From assembly GCA_028819775.1 (NCBI GenBank), contig JAPPKV010000190.1:15895-27345 (forward strand): a stretch of 11,451 nucleotides of DNA, read 5' to 3'. Every line of letters begins with the position of its first letter. The stretch's first letter is position 1. The notes below the pieces were generated by a model that saw only the letters and a list, made by a program, of their open reading frames with translations, did no database searches and was not told where the DNA came from. Both the position numbers and the translations under genes were made by a program. Positions 1 to 6,005 of the stretch are shown piece by piece. The stretch comes from Gammaproteobacteria bacterium (lineage in GTDB: Bacteria > Pseudomonadota > Gammaproteobacteria > Pseudomonadales > Azotimanducaceae_A).

Positions 1-414
1 GCCTAGGCGGCCATGCATCTCGCCCCGGAACTCGGCGAGTTCGTTTTCCAGGCGCCGGTGGTCGGCAGCCAGTCCGTCGACCTTGCACTCCAGGGTGCCA
101 AACCGGGCTTCCAGGCCCCCGAACCGGCCTTCCAGCGTGCCGACCTTGATTTCAAGGGATCCGAGCCTGCCGTCTACCTTGTCGAACCTAACGTCGAACT
201 TGGACTCCATCCGCTCCAATCTGGCGTCGAACCTGGACTCCATCCGCTCCAATCTGGCGTCGAACTTGGACTCCATCTGCTCGGATTTGTCGTCGGCCTT
301 CTCCAGCCGGGCGTCGATCACGTCGAAGCGTTTCCCAAACACCCGCCAGAGAAAGACCGTCATGGCCACGACGGTCGCGACGTACGCACCGGGAACGAAC
401 AATTCGGTACTCAT
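1..414 (-). CDS. Membrane-anchored coiled-coil protein with hendecad repeats (3' end outside window)
   Basis: This open frame starts at an ATG at 412-414 and runs off the left edge after 138 codons, so the C-terminus is unknown. A GGAG sits nine bases upstream of the ATG. Residues 6-24 form one hydrophobic segment followed by Arg/Lys (WRVFGKR), which predicts an N-terminal membrane anchor with the rest in the cytoplasm. From about residue 30 the protein is a charged amphipathic helix built of 11-residue units: MESKFDARLER at 47-57, MESRFDARLER at 58-68 and MESKFDVRFDK at 69-79, then looser Leu/Phe-rich units to the edge. An 11-residue period suits a hendecad coiled coil, so an elongated oligomer anchored in the membrane is likely. 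I do not recognise the family. No catalytic motif is visible. The closest neighbour upstream is the flippase gene, 438 bases away, so it is probably transcribed alone. Confidence 0.8.
   Translation of the reverse strand, partial: MSTELFVPGAYVATVVAMTVFLWRVFGKRFDVIDARLEKADDKSEQMESKFDARLERMESRFDARLERMESKFDVRFDKVDGRLGSLEIKVGTLEGRFGGLEARFGTLECKVDGLAADHRRLENELAEFRGEMHGRLG
201..266. repeat. 33-nt tandem repeat, two near-identical copies
   Basis: Positions 201-233 and 234-266 are identical except for the last base. A degraded third unit follows at 267-299, and shorter similarity precedes them (the end of 168-200). Each unit encodes eleven residues of the coiled coil in the minus-strand gene, so copy number can change without breaking the frame. 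Confidence 0.9.
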
Positions 415-680
415 CACACTGCTCTCCAAGCGTTGCACCAGATCGGATGCCGGCAACCCAACGAAGTCCGCTCGGTGGGTCGGCGGCGATTACCACCGCA
501 CGCCCTCCATCAGGACCGACGCCCGTTCCTGTTCGCCTACGGCAACCGATCCGGGGACTAGGGCCGCCTGGGCGGTTCCGGTCATTCTCGCCCACGGGGA
601 GGCTCGGCGGCACCAGCGAATGGCCATCGTACGTGTGCGAATCGACTGAAATCGGTGTGGGTTTCGGCGTGCGAAAACGC

Positions 681-706
681 GCCAGATGTGCGACATCTCC
701 TACCCC
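681..706. repeat. Degenerate core related to repeat C
   Basis: This stretch ends in CATCTCCTACCCC and follows GCCAGATGTGCG. The two full C copies (6001-6087 and 7151-7239) carry GCCGAATGTGCG-type sequence followed by GATCTCCTACCCC at the matching place. Similarity fades outside this core, although a GTCCGGGACG nearby recalls the right end of C. It may be a decayed third member of the family. Confidence 0.45.
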
Positions 707-800
707 TTGAGTCCGGGACGACCGCGTCCAAGGACCCTCGGTAGTACCTCAGCGGCCTTGGGAGCTGAATCGCTCTCCCGACGCCGGCAACCGTGGAGCC

Positions 801-830
801 ACACTAAGCGACCCGCCGCCGGCACGTCAA
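801..830 (-). promoter_or_regulatory. Candidate sigma-70 promoter towards the coiled-coil gene
   Basis: On the minus strand, TTGACG (825-830) is five of six to the -35 consensus. It is followed after 18 bases by TAGTGT (801-806), a poor -10 with three of six matches. It lies just past the flippase gene stop and points towards the coiled-coil gene, but would give a leader of nearly 390 bases. Tentative. Confidence 0.25.
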
Positions 831-852
831 CCGCAGGGTAGTGGGCGCGACC

Positions 853-1908
853 CTAACGCCCGCAGCGGTCTCGGGTCGCGATTTCCTTCGCTTGCGAGTT
901 GCGGCGGATGGCGAGCGCTCGGAGGACGGCAAACGGCGCGCCTGCGAGGGTCAATCCAACCCAAATCAGGGCATGCACCGTGACGGCGAACGCGACCGCC
1001 TGGCTCATCGGCGAGCCGTACGCCGCGTAACCCTGGGCGGCGAAGTAGTCGAACGTCCCGACATAGCCGGGCGAGCTCGGTATGAGCGTCGCGAGCGTTC
1101 CCGAGGCCAGCGACAGCCACGGCGCGCCCGACAGATGGTCGGCGCCGAACGCAGCCGCGACGACGACGTACATCACGCCTTCGCAGACCCACCCCAGAAT
1201 CGACAGTCCAATCAGAACAAGCGCCCTTGGAAGGCGCCTCGCAATCACGAGGGCGTCGCCGAGATGACCAAGTTGCGCGGCAACGACGGGCCACCACCGC
1301 CGCTCGGCCAAGCGCGCAAACCGGCCACCGGGGGTTCGCTGGCGAAGTTGGACAAGCCGGGGCGCGAGCCAAACAAGCACGAGCGCCCCACCGATGCAGA
1401 GCGCGAACAGCCACGCGACCCCGCTGGCGAGGGCCGGGGGCAGTACGGCTTCGGATAGACCGGCTAGGCAGATCGCCGCCACGCCGAGAAGGACGGCGAC
1501 ATCGAGGATCCGTTCGACGACGACGGTGCCGAACACCCGCATGGGCGGCGAGCCGAGTTGATCTCCAAACGCCACGACCCGCAGTGCGTCGCCCGCGCGA
1601 AAAGGCACCACGTTGTTGACCGCCACGCCGGCAAGGAACGGGCCGATGCATCGCGACAGCCGAAGGTCCGGTACGAGGACTCGCAGCATCCACCACCAAC
1701 GCACAATGCGAGCCGCCTGGCCCAGGGCCAGAACGCCGAGCGCTGCAAGCAGGAAGGGGAACGACAAGGCGGCGAACGAGCCCGCGAACGCCTCGAGACG
1801 CGACTCCTGAACGATCAGCCAGACGAAGGTGAGCGAAATCGCGATACCAAGCGCCAGCCATAGCCACCGCTGAACCGGGCTACGGGGTTGCTTCGCCGTC
1901 TGGCCCAT
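853..1908 (-). CDS. Lysylphosphatidylglycerol synthase TM-type flippase-like membrane protein
   Basis: This 351-residue polytopic inner-membrane protein carries three conserved patches of the LPG_synthase_TM (PF03706 / UPF0104) family: N98-N99 to R110 (NNVVPFRAGDALR), VVVERILDV around E132-R133-D136, and PSSPGYVGTFDYF at 278-289. About eight hydrophobic segments are visible, the first at 16-33. The family includes the flippase half of MprF and many stand-alone proteins thought to move or sense lipid intermediates; no synthase domain is fused here, so lysyl transfer is not expected. I chose the ATG at 1906-1908, with a weak GGAA upstream. The longer frame from 1983 would overlap the PIN gene by 52 bases, while this start leaves a 23-base gap. 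It is the last gene of the possible run 5136-853. Its lipid substrate cannot be inferred from the context. Confidence 0.88.
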   Translation of the reverse strand: MGQTAKQPRSPVQRWLWLALGIAISLTFVWLIVQESRLEAFAGSFAALSFPFLLAALGVLALGQAARIVRWWWMLRVLVPDLRLSRCIGPFLAGVAVNNVVPFRAGDALRVVAFGDQLGSPPMRVFGTVVVERILDVAVLLGVAAICLAGLSEAVLPPALASGVAWLFALCIGGALVLVWLAPRLVQLRQRTPGGRFARLAERRWWPVVAAQLGHLGDALVIARRLPRALVLIGLSILGWVCEGVMYVVVAAAFGADHLSGAPWLSLASGTLATLIPSSPGYVGTFDYFAAQGYAAYGSPMSQAVAFAVTVHALIWVGLTLAGAPFAVLRALAIRRNSQAKEIATRDRCGR

Positions 1909-1931
1909 TCGTCGTTCCGCGAGGCGGGAAG

Positions 1932-2393
1932 TCAGCGGTTTGGCAGGCGGTCGTAGCCCTCGAGGTGGCGGTCGAGCGACCAAATGGTGACTCTCCAGCC
2001 GCGGAACTGACTGCAGGCTCGGTCAAACGCCCGAACGATGGAGACATCGCCGAGACCAGTCCCGCGCATCGCCGCGTCTGGGAACCCATCGAGCCACGAC
2101 AGTAGCTGTTCCTGATCAGGAAGGGAAACCAAGGACCATGGGATGTTGTCCAAGGCTGCCTTGCGAATGATGTCCACGAACGCCGTCGCGCACCGGCGGC
2201 GTTCCTGGCCATCTCCGTTCTGCGCGACATGGTTGCCTGTCTCAAGCACCGTAGCCATCGGCAACAAAAGTTGGTCCATCGCTCGAATGTGCTGCTCCAA
2301 TTGCGCTATCACCGTGGCGTGAGAACTGGATTTGTTCGGTACTCGGAGGACGTTCAACAGTACCGAGGTGTCGATGAGCACGATGGCTTTCAT
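1932..2393 (-). CDS. PIN-domain protein, putative metal-dependent ribonuclease
   Basis: This 153-residue protein is one PIN domain. The expected acidic residues are in order: D8 in LIDTSVLLN, E51 in VLETGNH, D116 in GLGDVSIV and D141 in WSLDRHL. In the family these bind Mg or Mn and cut single-stranded RNA; VapC toxins and rRNA or tRNA nucleases are typical members. All four sites are present, so it is probably active. I start at the ATG 2391-2393; a TTG directly before it adds one residue. No strong ribosome site is visible, which fits coupling to the ATPase gene ending 27 bases upstream. The protein is slightly longer than a typical VapC, and no small VapB-like antitoxin gene is adjacent; the upstream partner is a 443-residue ATPase. 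Its actual target is unknown. A nuclease arm of an ATPase-nuclease system is my inference. Confidence 0.85.
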   Translation of the reverse strand: MKAIVLIDTSVLLNVLRVPNKSSSHATVIAQLEQHIRAMDQLLLPMATVLETGNHVAQNGDGQERRRCATAFVDIIRKAALDNIPWSLVSLPDQEQLLSWLDGFPDAAMRGTGLGDVSIVRAFDRACSQFRGWRVTIWSLDRHLEGYDRLPNR

Positions 2394-2420
2394 CAATGGC
2401 AGTCGACCGAAGGGCCGCGG

Positions 2421-3752
2421 TCACCCCTGCGCGGCCAGCCAATCTAGGGCAAGACGCTGACGGTCATCCTGGGTTCGACCATCGCTTACGAACCGATCCA
2501 GGGTCCGGCGCGTGACAAGCCGGCCAAGGGGCCCCTGCATGAGCAGCCTAGGATAGTCCGGGACATCCTCAAGGCGGATCAGGCGGCTGAACCCCTCTTC
2601 TCTATCGCGATAGCAGAATACGACGTCCGGTACCGCGTTGTCCGGCAACGCATCCAGAAGCGCCGGATTGTGGCTCGTGACGAGTACTTTCAACCCGCGT
2701 TTCCCTGCGATGCTTGACAGCCGTTGCAGCAGCGCCTCAACGCGACTGGCGTGCACACCATTGTCGATCTCTTCGATGATCATCAATCCCCCCTCAGGCG
2801 CGGACAAGAGGGCCGCGGCAACCGCCAAGATGCGAAGCGTCCCGTCCGACAGTCGCGATGCGTCATAGGGCGTTCGGTGGCCCCCGAAAGTCTCCGTCAG
2901 CTTGACCATCACGTCGCCTCTTTCGGTAACGATAAAGTCGATGTCCTCGATATCCTGCTCGGGAACATCACGAATGAACCGGAGGATGGTCTCCTTGGTG
3001 GCCGGGTCGCGACTCAGGTCAAAGAGAACCGCAGAGAGGTTCGTTCCCCGTTCGTCAAGGATCGTGTCGTTGCGATGACTATAGCCACGCATCCCAGTGG
3101 GCCGCGGGTCGAGCAGACGGATGTCCCCTAGCAGCGATCTGTAGAGGCTGCAGTACTGCGGTACCGTACGCTGCGCCTTCTTGTGCGTTGCCTGGAAACG
3201 CGCGGAACTGCTCAATTGCGTCAACAAAGAGATCTGGTCCGTACACCTGACCCGGGGCTTCTTGCCGCCCCGCGCGAAGTTGTCATAGGCGACCTCGACA
3301 TCGCTGGCATAGCCCTCCGAGGGATCAACCACTTGAAATAGCGGTACGACGCGCGAGTCGCTCCATACCCGTTCGTCTCGAATGTGAAGCCTGTCGTCTC
3401 GCAACTCCAACACGATCCTGTAACGTTCGTACTCATCGAAGTCAGTGGAGCAGGCAAAAGAGAACGTGGATGTACCCCGATAGCCGAGGTCGGGCAGGCC
3501 GCCCCTCAGGCCGGCGGTTGAACCGGAACGGATGGCATCGAGCCTGGTGCCCCCCGCAATCGTCGAGAGCAGCCTGAGGCCTTCGATCAGGTTCGTCTTC
3601 CCCGACGCATTCGCGCCAATCAGAACCGATAGCGGCACCTGTTGGCCGCCCTTGACACCGAGCGTCAGCGTGGCGTCGGCATAGCTCTTGAATCCCTCAA
3701 GTTGGAAGCTTAGTAGCACGGCGGGCCGCCAACGGATTGGAGGCGCAACCAT
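2421..3752 (-). CDS. AAA family (ABC-type, AAA_21/COG4637-like) ATPase
   Basis: This predicted soluble ATPase has 443 residues from the ATG at 3750-3752. The N-terminal patch LLSFQLEGFKSYADATL resembles RecF/SMC-like heads. Walker A is GANASGKT at 46-53, the ABC signature is LSDGTLR at 301-307, Walker B is GLMIIEEIDN at 322-331, and the switch histidine is in VTSHNP near 361. The insert between Walker A and the signature is about 250 residues with no recognised domain. Relatives include predicted ATPases and the ATPase subunits of several defence or toxin pairs (OLD/Gabija, RloA, PARIS types). There is no TOPRIM nuclease domain; the PIN protein downstream could play that part. Family members usually begin right at the FxxxxFKSF patch, so the GTG at 3717-3719 (residue 12) is a credible alternative start. 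The ATG is preceded by GAGAGG placed too close to it. Confidence 0.88.
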   Translation of the reverse strand: MVAPPIRWRPAVLLSFQLEGFKSYADATLTLGVKGGQQVPLSVLIGANASGKTNLIEGLRLLSTIAGGTRLDAIRSGSTAGLRGGLPDLGYRGTSTFSFACSTDFDEYERYRIVLELRDDRLHIRDERVWSDSRVVPLFQVVDPSEGYASDVEVAYDNFARGGKKPRVRCTDQISLLTQLSSSARFQATHKKAQRTVPQYCSLYRSLLGDIRLLDPRPTGMRGYSHRNDTILDERGTNLSAVLFDLSRDPATKETILRFIRDVPEQDIEDIDFIVTERGDVMVKLTETFGGHRTPYDASRLSDGTLRILAVAAALLSAPEGGLMIIEEIDNGVHASRVEALLQRLSSIAGKRGLKVLVTSHNPALLDALPDNAVPDVVFCYRDREEGFSRLIRLEDVPDYPRLLMQGPLGRLVTRRTLDRFVSDGRTQDDRQRLALDWLAAQG

Positions 3753-3804
3753 ACCTCTCGTGACATATTCCAGTCCATGAATCGAACCTACAACTTTGCG
3801 CTAA

Positions 3805-3840
3805 GCTCGGTTCAGGTTGCCGGCAATATTCGACAGGTGC
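3805..3840. repeat. Repeat B, copy 1 (36 bp)
   Basis: All 36 bases match 6096-6131 exactly. The unit begins GCTCGGTTCAGG and ends TCGACAGGTGC. It contains the perfect 10-bp palindrome TTGCCGGCAA (3817-3826) followed by TATT. Here it overlaps the 3' end of the RNA ligase gene and provides its last eight codons and TGA stop. No repeat C is visible beside this copy. Confidence 0.92.
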
Positions 3841-4483
3841 GCCAAGTGCGTTTCCATGTGTCGGGCGTCTTGACGTGGCTTCGTCGAACGCTCTTGCACA
3901 CGTTGCGCTCGAACTGGGCCGCCGGAAAGCCGTTGGCGGTCCACAGAACCACCCCTTCACGATCTCCTCCAAGCACCGACGGTTCAGCGTGAGCCGACGC
4001 GACGAAGCTACGCAATGCCGCCAGCGACCTGAAAACGCCGCAATACAAAACGGGCACTACTGACACTCCGTGATCGACGGCGTAGGCTTCGAGGTCGGCA
4101 AAGGGTGCAAACCGGTCTAACTGCCGCATAGCGAACGCGTAGAACGTGCGATCTTCCCGAACCGGTCCGTACTCAATGCTGTGCACGGCGTAGAGATCTT
4201 CACCGTAGAGCAGAACGTTCGGGTCTTGGACCTTCCACGCGACGTGCTTTTTCACCATGGCCATCCACTTGCGCTCCGAAGGATCGGACACGCTGCGACC
4301 GTAGGCCTGTCCTCGATGAATGAGCACGTTGCTCCCGTCCAGCTTTTCGGTCGCCACAATACGTGTGCCCACGAACCTCTGCGGATCAACGCAGACCAAT
4401 GATCGCGGGTTCTCGCCAAGATTGGGCGAATAGGGCCAATACGGAGTCTTTGGGTATTTGGGAATCAAAGCTCTTGAGTCCAC
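3812..4483 (-). CDS. RNA ligase family protein (Rnl2-like nucleotidyltransferase fold)
   Basis: This 223-residue protein shows the covalent nucleotidyltransferase motifs of the RNA_ligase family (PF09414). Motif I is EKLDGSN with K47 as the expected AMP-accepting lysine; motif III is LLYGEDLYAVHSI from 91; FYAFAM at 114-119 fits motif IIIa; EGVVLW at 176-181 is motif IV; and CKSVR at 196-200 is motif V. Such ligases seal nicked or broken RNA through an adenylylated lysine and a 5'-adenylated end. Length matches the compact members without an added C-terminal domain. The start is uncertain: GTG at 4481-4483 lies inside repeat A with no clear ribosome site, and the TTG six codons in (LIPKYPKTP) is close to where relatives begin. 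The end HVKTPDTWKRTW resembles family C-termini, while the last eight residues and stop come from repeat B. The gene therefore seems moulded to its flanking repeats. It lies 60 bases from both neighbours. Confidence 0.85.
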   Translation of the reverse strand: MDSRALIPKYPKTPYWPYSPNLGENPRSLVCVDPQRFVGTRIVATEKLDGSNVLIHRGQAYGRSVSDPSERKWMAMVKKHVAWKVQDPNVLLYGEDLYAVHSIEYGPVREDRTFYAFAMRQLDRFAPFADLEAYAVDHGVSVVPVLYCGVFRSLAALRSFVASAHAEPSVLGGDREGVVLWTANGFPAAQFERNVCKSVRRSHVKTPDTWKRTWRTCRILPAT

Positions 4484-4596
4484 TTCGGCACGGACGGCCA
4501 GCCATGGCCAGCCGCCGCTAGGTCGAGGTTGATGTCGGAGATTCTAGCCGATTGAGCCTATGCTGCATGCGCTCGCTCGGCGGATGCTGCGCAACT
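4458..4596. repeat. Repeat A, copy 1 (139 bp)
   Basis: It aligns without gaps to 6963-7101 at a constant offset of 2505 bases, with eight mismatches that I count (about 94% identity). Most mismatches are at the right end, and similarity stops sharply at both edges. Read on the minus strand, it contains the stop of the two-TM gene (TAG 4544-4546), a TAGAAT that could be a -10 box (4541-4546, without a good -35), and the GTG start of the RNA ligase gene (4481-4483). It is therefore a complete stop-to-start junction. Confidence 0.93.
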
Positions 4597-4855
4597 TGGC
4601 GAACGACCGAAGGAATGCGATGGCCGTCGAAAAGTCGATGCGTTTCACCCAAAGCACCACCATCGCCAGCATCCCGACGGCACCGCCGCCGGCCATGAAC
4701 ATGAACGCATCCCGGCTCACCGCAGCGGCAACGGCTTCCAACCAGACTATCCACGCCGACACGTCCGAGCGCCAGCCGCCTACTCCCACTACGAGAAGAG
4801 CCGCACTGGCCGCGAACCACGCGTTTCCGAGGAACCGCCTCAAGCGGGGTGGCAT
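4544..4855 (-). CDS. Small two-TM membrane protein, unknown family
   Basis: This 103-residue protein has a basic N-terminus (MPPRLRRFLG), a first membrane segment near 11-28, a second near 50-70 and a basic tail, so both ends are probably cytoplasmic. I do not recognise a family. I chose the ATG at 4853-4855: it lies two bases after the stop of the four-cysteine gene (a TAGGAATG arrangement), typical of translational coupling. The longer frame from 5038 is out of register with that gene and low in hydrophobicity. The last 16 residues (LRSIRRASACSIGSIG) and the stop are encoded by repeat A. In the other A copy the same frame is also open to the same stop, which suggests the original tail was replaced when the repeat arrived. 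Confidence 0.6.
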   Translation of the reverse strand: MPPRLRRFLGNAWFAASAALLVVGVGGWRSDVSAWIVWLEAVAAAVSRDAFMFMAGGGAVGMLAMVVLWVKRIDFSTAIAFLRSFAKLRSIRRASACSIGSIG

Positions 4856-4857
4856 TC

Positions 4858-5136
4858 CTATGCGGCGAAGGCGACGACAGGCGCCCCGTCGGTGAGGCGT
4901 ATCGTGTCGACGCCGAGATCCCGCAGGCGGGCCGCAAGGCGGTGAACCTCCATCGTCTCGGCAACCGACCGTTCGACCCTGTACGGGCCGCCCACAGGCG
5001 CCGCCAACAGCTTCCTGGCCTCGCGGTGGTCCCAGCACGAGGTGCAGGCCCGCTGGCAGCCCAATTCGGAGTCTCCAGGATAGAAACGGCAGTTGACCAG
5101 CGGTGAATATGCCGTCCGGGGATTCGGTGCATTCAT
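4858..5136 (-). CDS. Four-cysteine small protein, possible metal- or cluster-binding
   Basis: This is a 92-residue soluble protein. Cysteines at 16, 27, 31 and 34 give a C-X10-C-X3-C-X2-C pattern within SPLVNC...GCQRACTSCWDH, all in the first third, which suggests a zinc site or Fe-S cluster. The second half is an alpha/beta-looking stretch (VHRLAARLRDLGVDTIRLT). I do not recognise the family. The ATG at 5134-5136 is well supported: GGAAGGAG lies about nine bases upstream, the best ribosome site in the window. The frame extends upstream to 5247, but that part overlaps inverted repeats of the leader and is unlikely to be translated. It is the first gene of the possible six-gene run and is followed after two bases by the two-TM gene, so the two products probably work together. 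Confidence 0.68.
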   Translation of the reverse strand: MNAPNPRTAYSPLVNCRFYPGDSELGCQRACTSCWDHREARKLLAAPVGGPYRVERSVAETMEVHRLAARLRDLGVDTIRLTDGAPVVAFAA

Positions 5137-5300
5137 TCCGTGTACTCCTTCCCTTTTCAGGAGGCGAAGAAGAGCTTGCACCGGAGATTTCGGGCTGACA
5201 GAGTTCGCCCGACTTGATTCCTTTCCGGGATCAAGTCCTTCGGTCAAAAGGCTATTTCGACGGGGCGTTAGTACCGCCCCGTTTGCCGTTTAGAGCCTCT
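5137..5300 (-). promoter_or_regulatory. Leader region with three inverted repeats upstream of the four-cysteine gene
   Basis: Between the ribosome site and the transposase relic lie three inverted repeats: TCGGGC/GCCCGA (5190-5195 with 5207-5212), a 10-bp arm pair ACTTGATTCC/GGGATCAAGT with a five-base loop (5212-5236, one G-T pair), and an 8-bp arm pair ACGGGGCG/CGCCCCGT with a seven-base loop (5260-5282). The last is followed on the plus strand by TTGCCGTTT, so it could act as a weak plus-strand terminator. A TTGACC lies on the minus strand near 5242-5247 without a convincing -10. The stretch could be a structured 5' leader or operator, but the composition does not decide which. Confidence 0.4.
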
Positions 5301-5399
5301 CGAAACCTACCGCCGCTTTCCGATTTTCGCAAGCTCAAAACCGGCTCTCGCCTCGCTGGCTTCGAGCGCTCCCACGTTCTACTGCGCGTGTGTCCATAG

Positions 5400-5575
5400 C
5401 CGCCCGTCTCCGGTACGGCCCGCGCAGCCCGGCCTTGGGATACCGCGCCTCCACCAGATCCGCGATGTCGCCGAATCGAGAGCAGCCGGTCGGTGACTCC
5501 CCGCGGCCATCGCCGGCGTGATCCGCAGCGTCTCGTGGATGCGGCAGAAGTTGCAGTGTATGAAGGCCGCGTGCG
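5400..5575 (-). pseudogene. Transposase C-terminal relic (IS1-like DDE family), frameshifted
   Basis: Read on the minus strand, three frames in succession give the end of a familiar transposase: NFCRIHETLRITPAMAAG, then GVTDRLLSI, then GDIADLVEARYPKAG. The expected intact form is a YNFxRIHxTLRxTPAMAAGxTDRLWxxxDIxxLxEA ending, as in IS1-like and related DDE transposases. Two frameshifts separate the pieces, and upstream of about 5575 the match ends. The N-terminal catalytic domain is absent, so this cannot be active. It shows that insertion elements have visited this interval. Confidence 0.72.
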
Positions 5576-5971
5576 CAGGTCCGCGACGAACTCGAGCCAG
5601 TTGGCAGCATCATCACGACCCACGCCCGCAGATGAGGATCGTCGTATGCCCCGAGGAACATCGTCGCCATCGACAAGAAGGCCTTCCCTTTCGTCGTCCG
5701 ATCGCAGCTCTGCGTAGCATCTGTCGATACCGGCTGCGAGAGCGGCGCCGAAGGAAGGAGATGCGCTTCTACCGGATGGCGGCCGCCTCAATGGATGAAA
5801 TGATCGAACGGCTAGGTCCTGTCGCCAGAAGAATGCGGAAACCCCCGGCATGGCTGTTCGAGTAATCACGGCCGCTCCTCCTCAACGCCGTTGTCGCGCC
5901 GAGGTTTGCGGGAAGATGGGTGACGGTTAGAGTCCCTTCACCGCGTCGGCCTGCAAACCTTGCGCGGTCAA
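5576..5971. other. Degenerate DNA without an intact gene
   Basis: No open frame here has a good start and a recognisable product. Two protein-like fragments are visible. On the minus strand, SMATMFLGAYDDPHLRAW (about 5670-5620) passes by frameshift into RDDAANWLEFVADLR. On the plus strand, a frame ending at 5865 carries RKEMRFYRMAAASMDEMI and a basic tail, which looks helical and faintly recalls four-helix-bundle (23S rRNA intervening-sequence type) proteins. Both look like remains of broken genes; neither identification is secure. Confidence 0.4.
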
Positions 5972-6005
5972 GAACCCCGGCGAGTGGCGAAGCCTGCCGG
6001 GGTTC
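5972..6005. repeat. Perfect 10-bp inverted repeat next to repeat C
   Basis: GAACCCCGGC (5972-5981) pairs perfectly with GCCGGGGTTC (5996-6005) across a 14-base loop. It has no T-run on either side, so it is a poor terminator. Its right arm overlaps the first bases of repeat C copy 1, so it may be part of the same dispersed element. Confidence 0.75.

Larger units (their letters stand above)
415..852. other. Intergenic stretch without a convincing gene
   Basis: About 440 bases lie between the coiled-coil gene start and the flippase gene stop. Open frames occur on both strands, but none has a good start, a family motif or sensible composition. It contains the Shine-Dalgarno of the coiled-coil gene next to 414, a 26-base stretch resembling repeat C at 681-706, and a candidate promoter near 801-830. 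The rest looks like degraded or repeat-derived DNA. Confidence 0.6.

Noticed and set aside
201..299. Short tandem repeats as a CRISPR array
   Set aside because: Units are contiguous without spacers and lie in frame in a coiled-coil gene.
13..649. Plus-strand open frames of 182 and 188 codons over the coiled-coil gene
   Set aside because: They mirror the repetitive minus-strand gene, which has a start, a ribosome site, a membrane anchor and hendecad pattern; the plus frames have low-complexity composition and no family match.
827..1867. Minus-strand 346-codon frame overlapping the flippase
   Set aside because: It is Arg/Ala/Pro-rich and lies in a shifted frame of the flippase, which carries clear family motifs.
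1932..2393. Classical VapBC toxin-antitoxin pair
   Set aside because: No small antitoxin gene precedes the PIN gene; the upstream neighbour is a large ATPase.
3805..4596. Integron gene cassette with attC site
   Set aside because: B has a short palindrome but not the paired R and L boxes and long imperfect inverted structure of attC, and no integrase gene is in the window.
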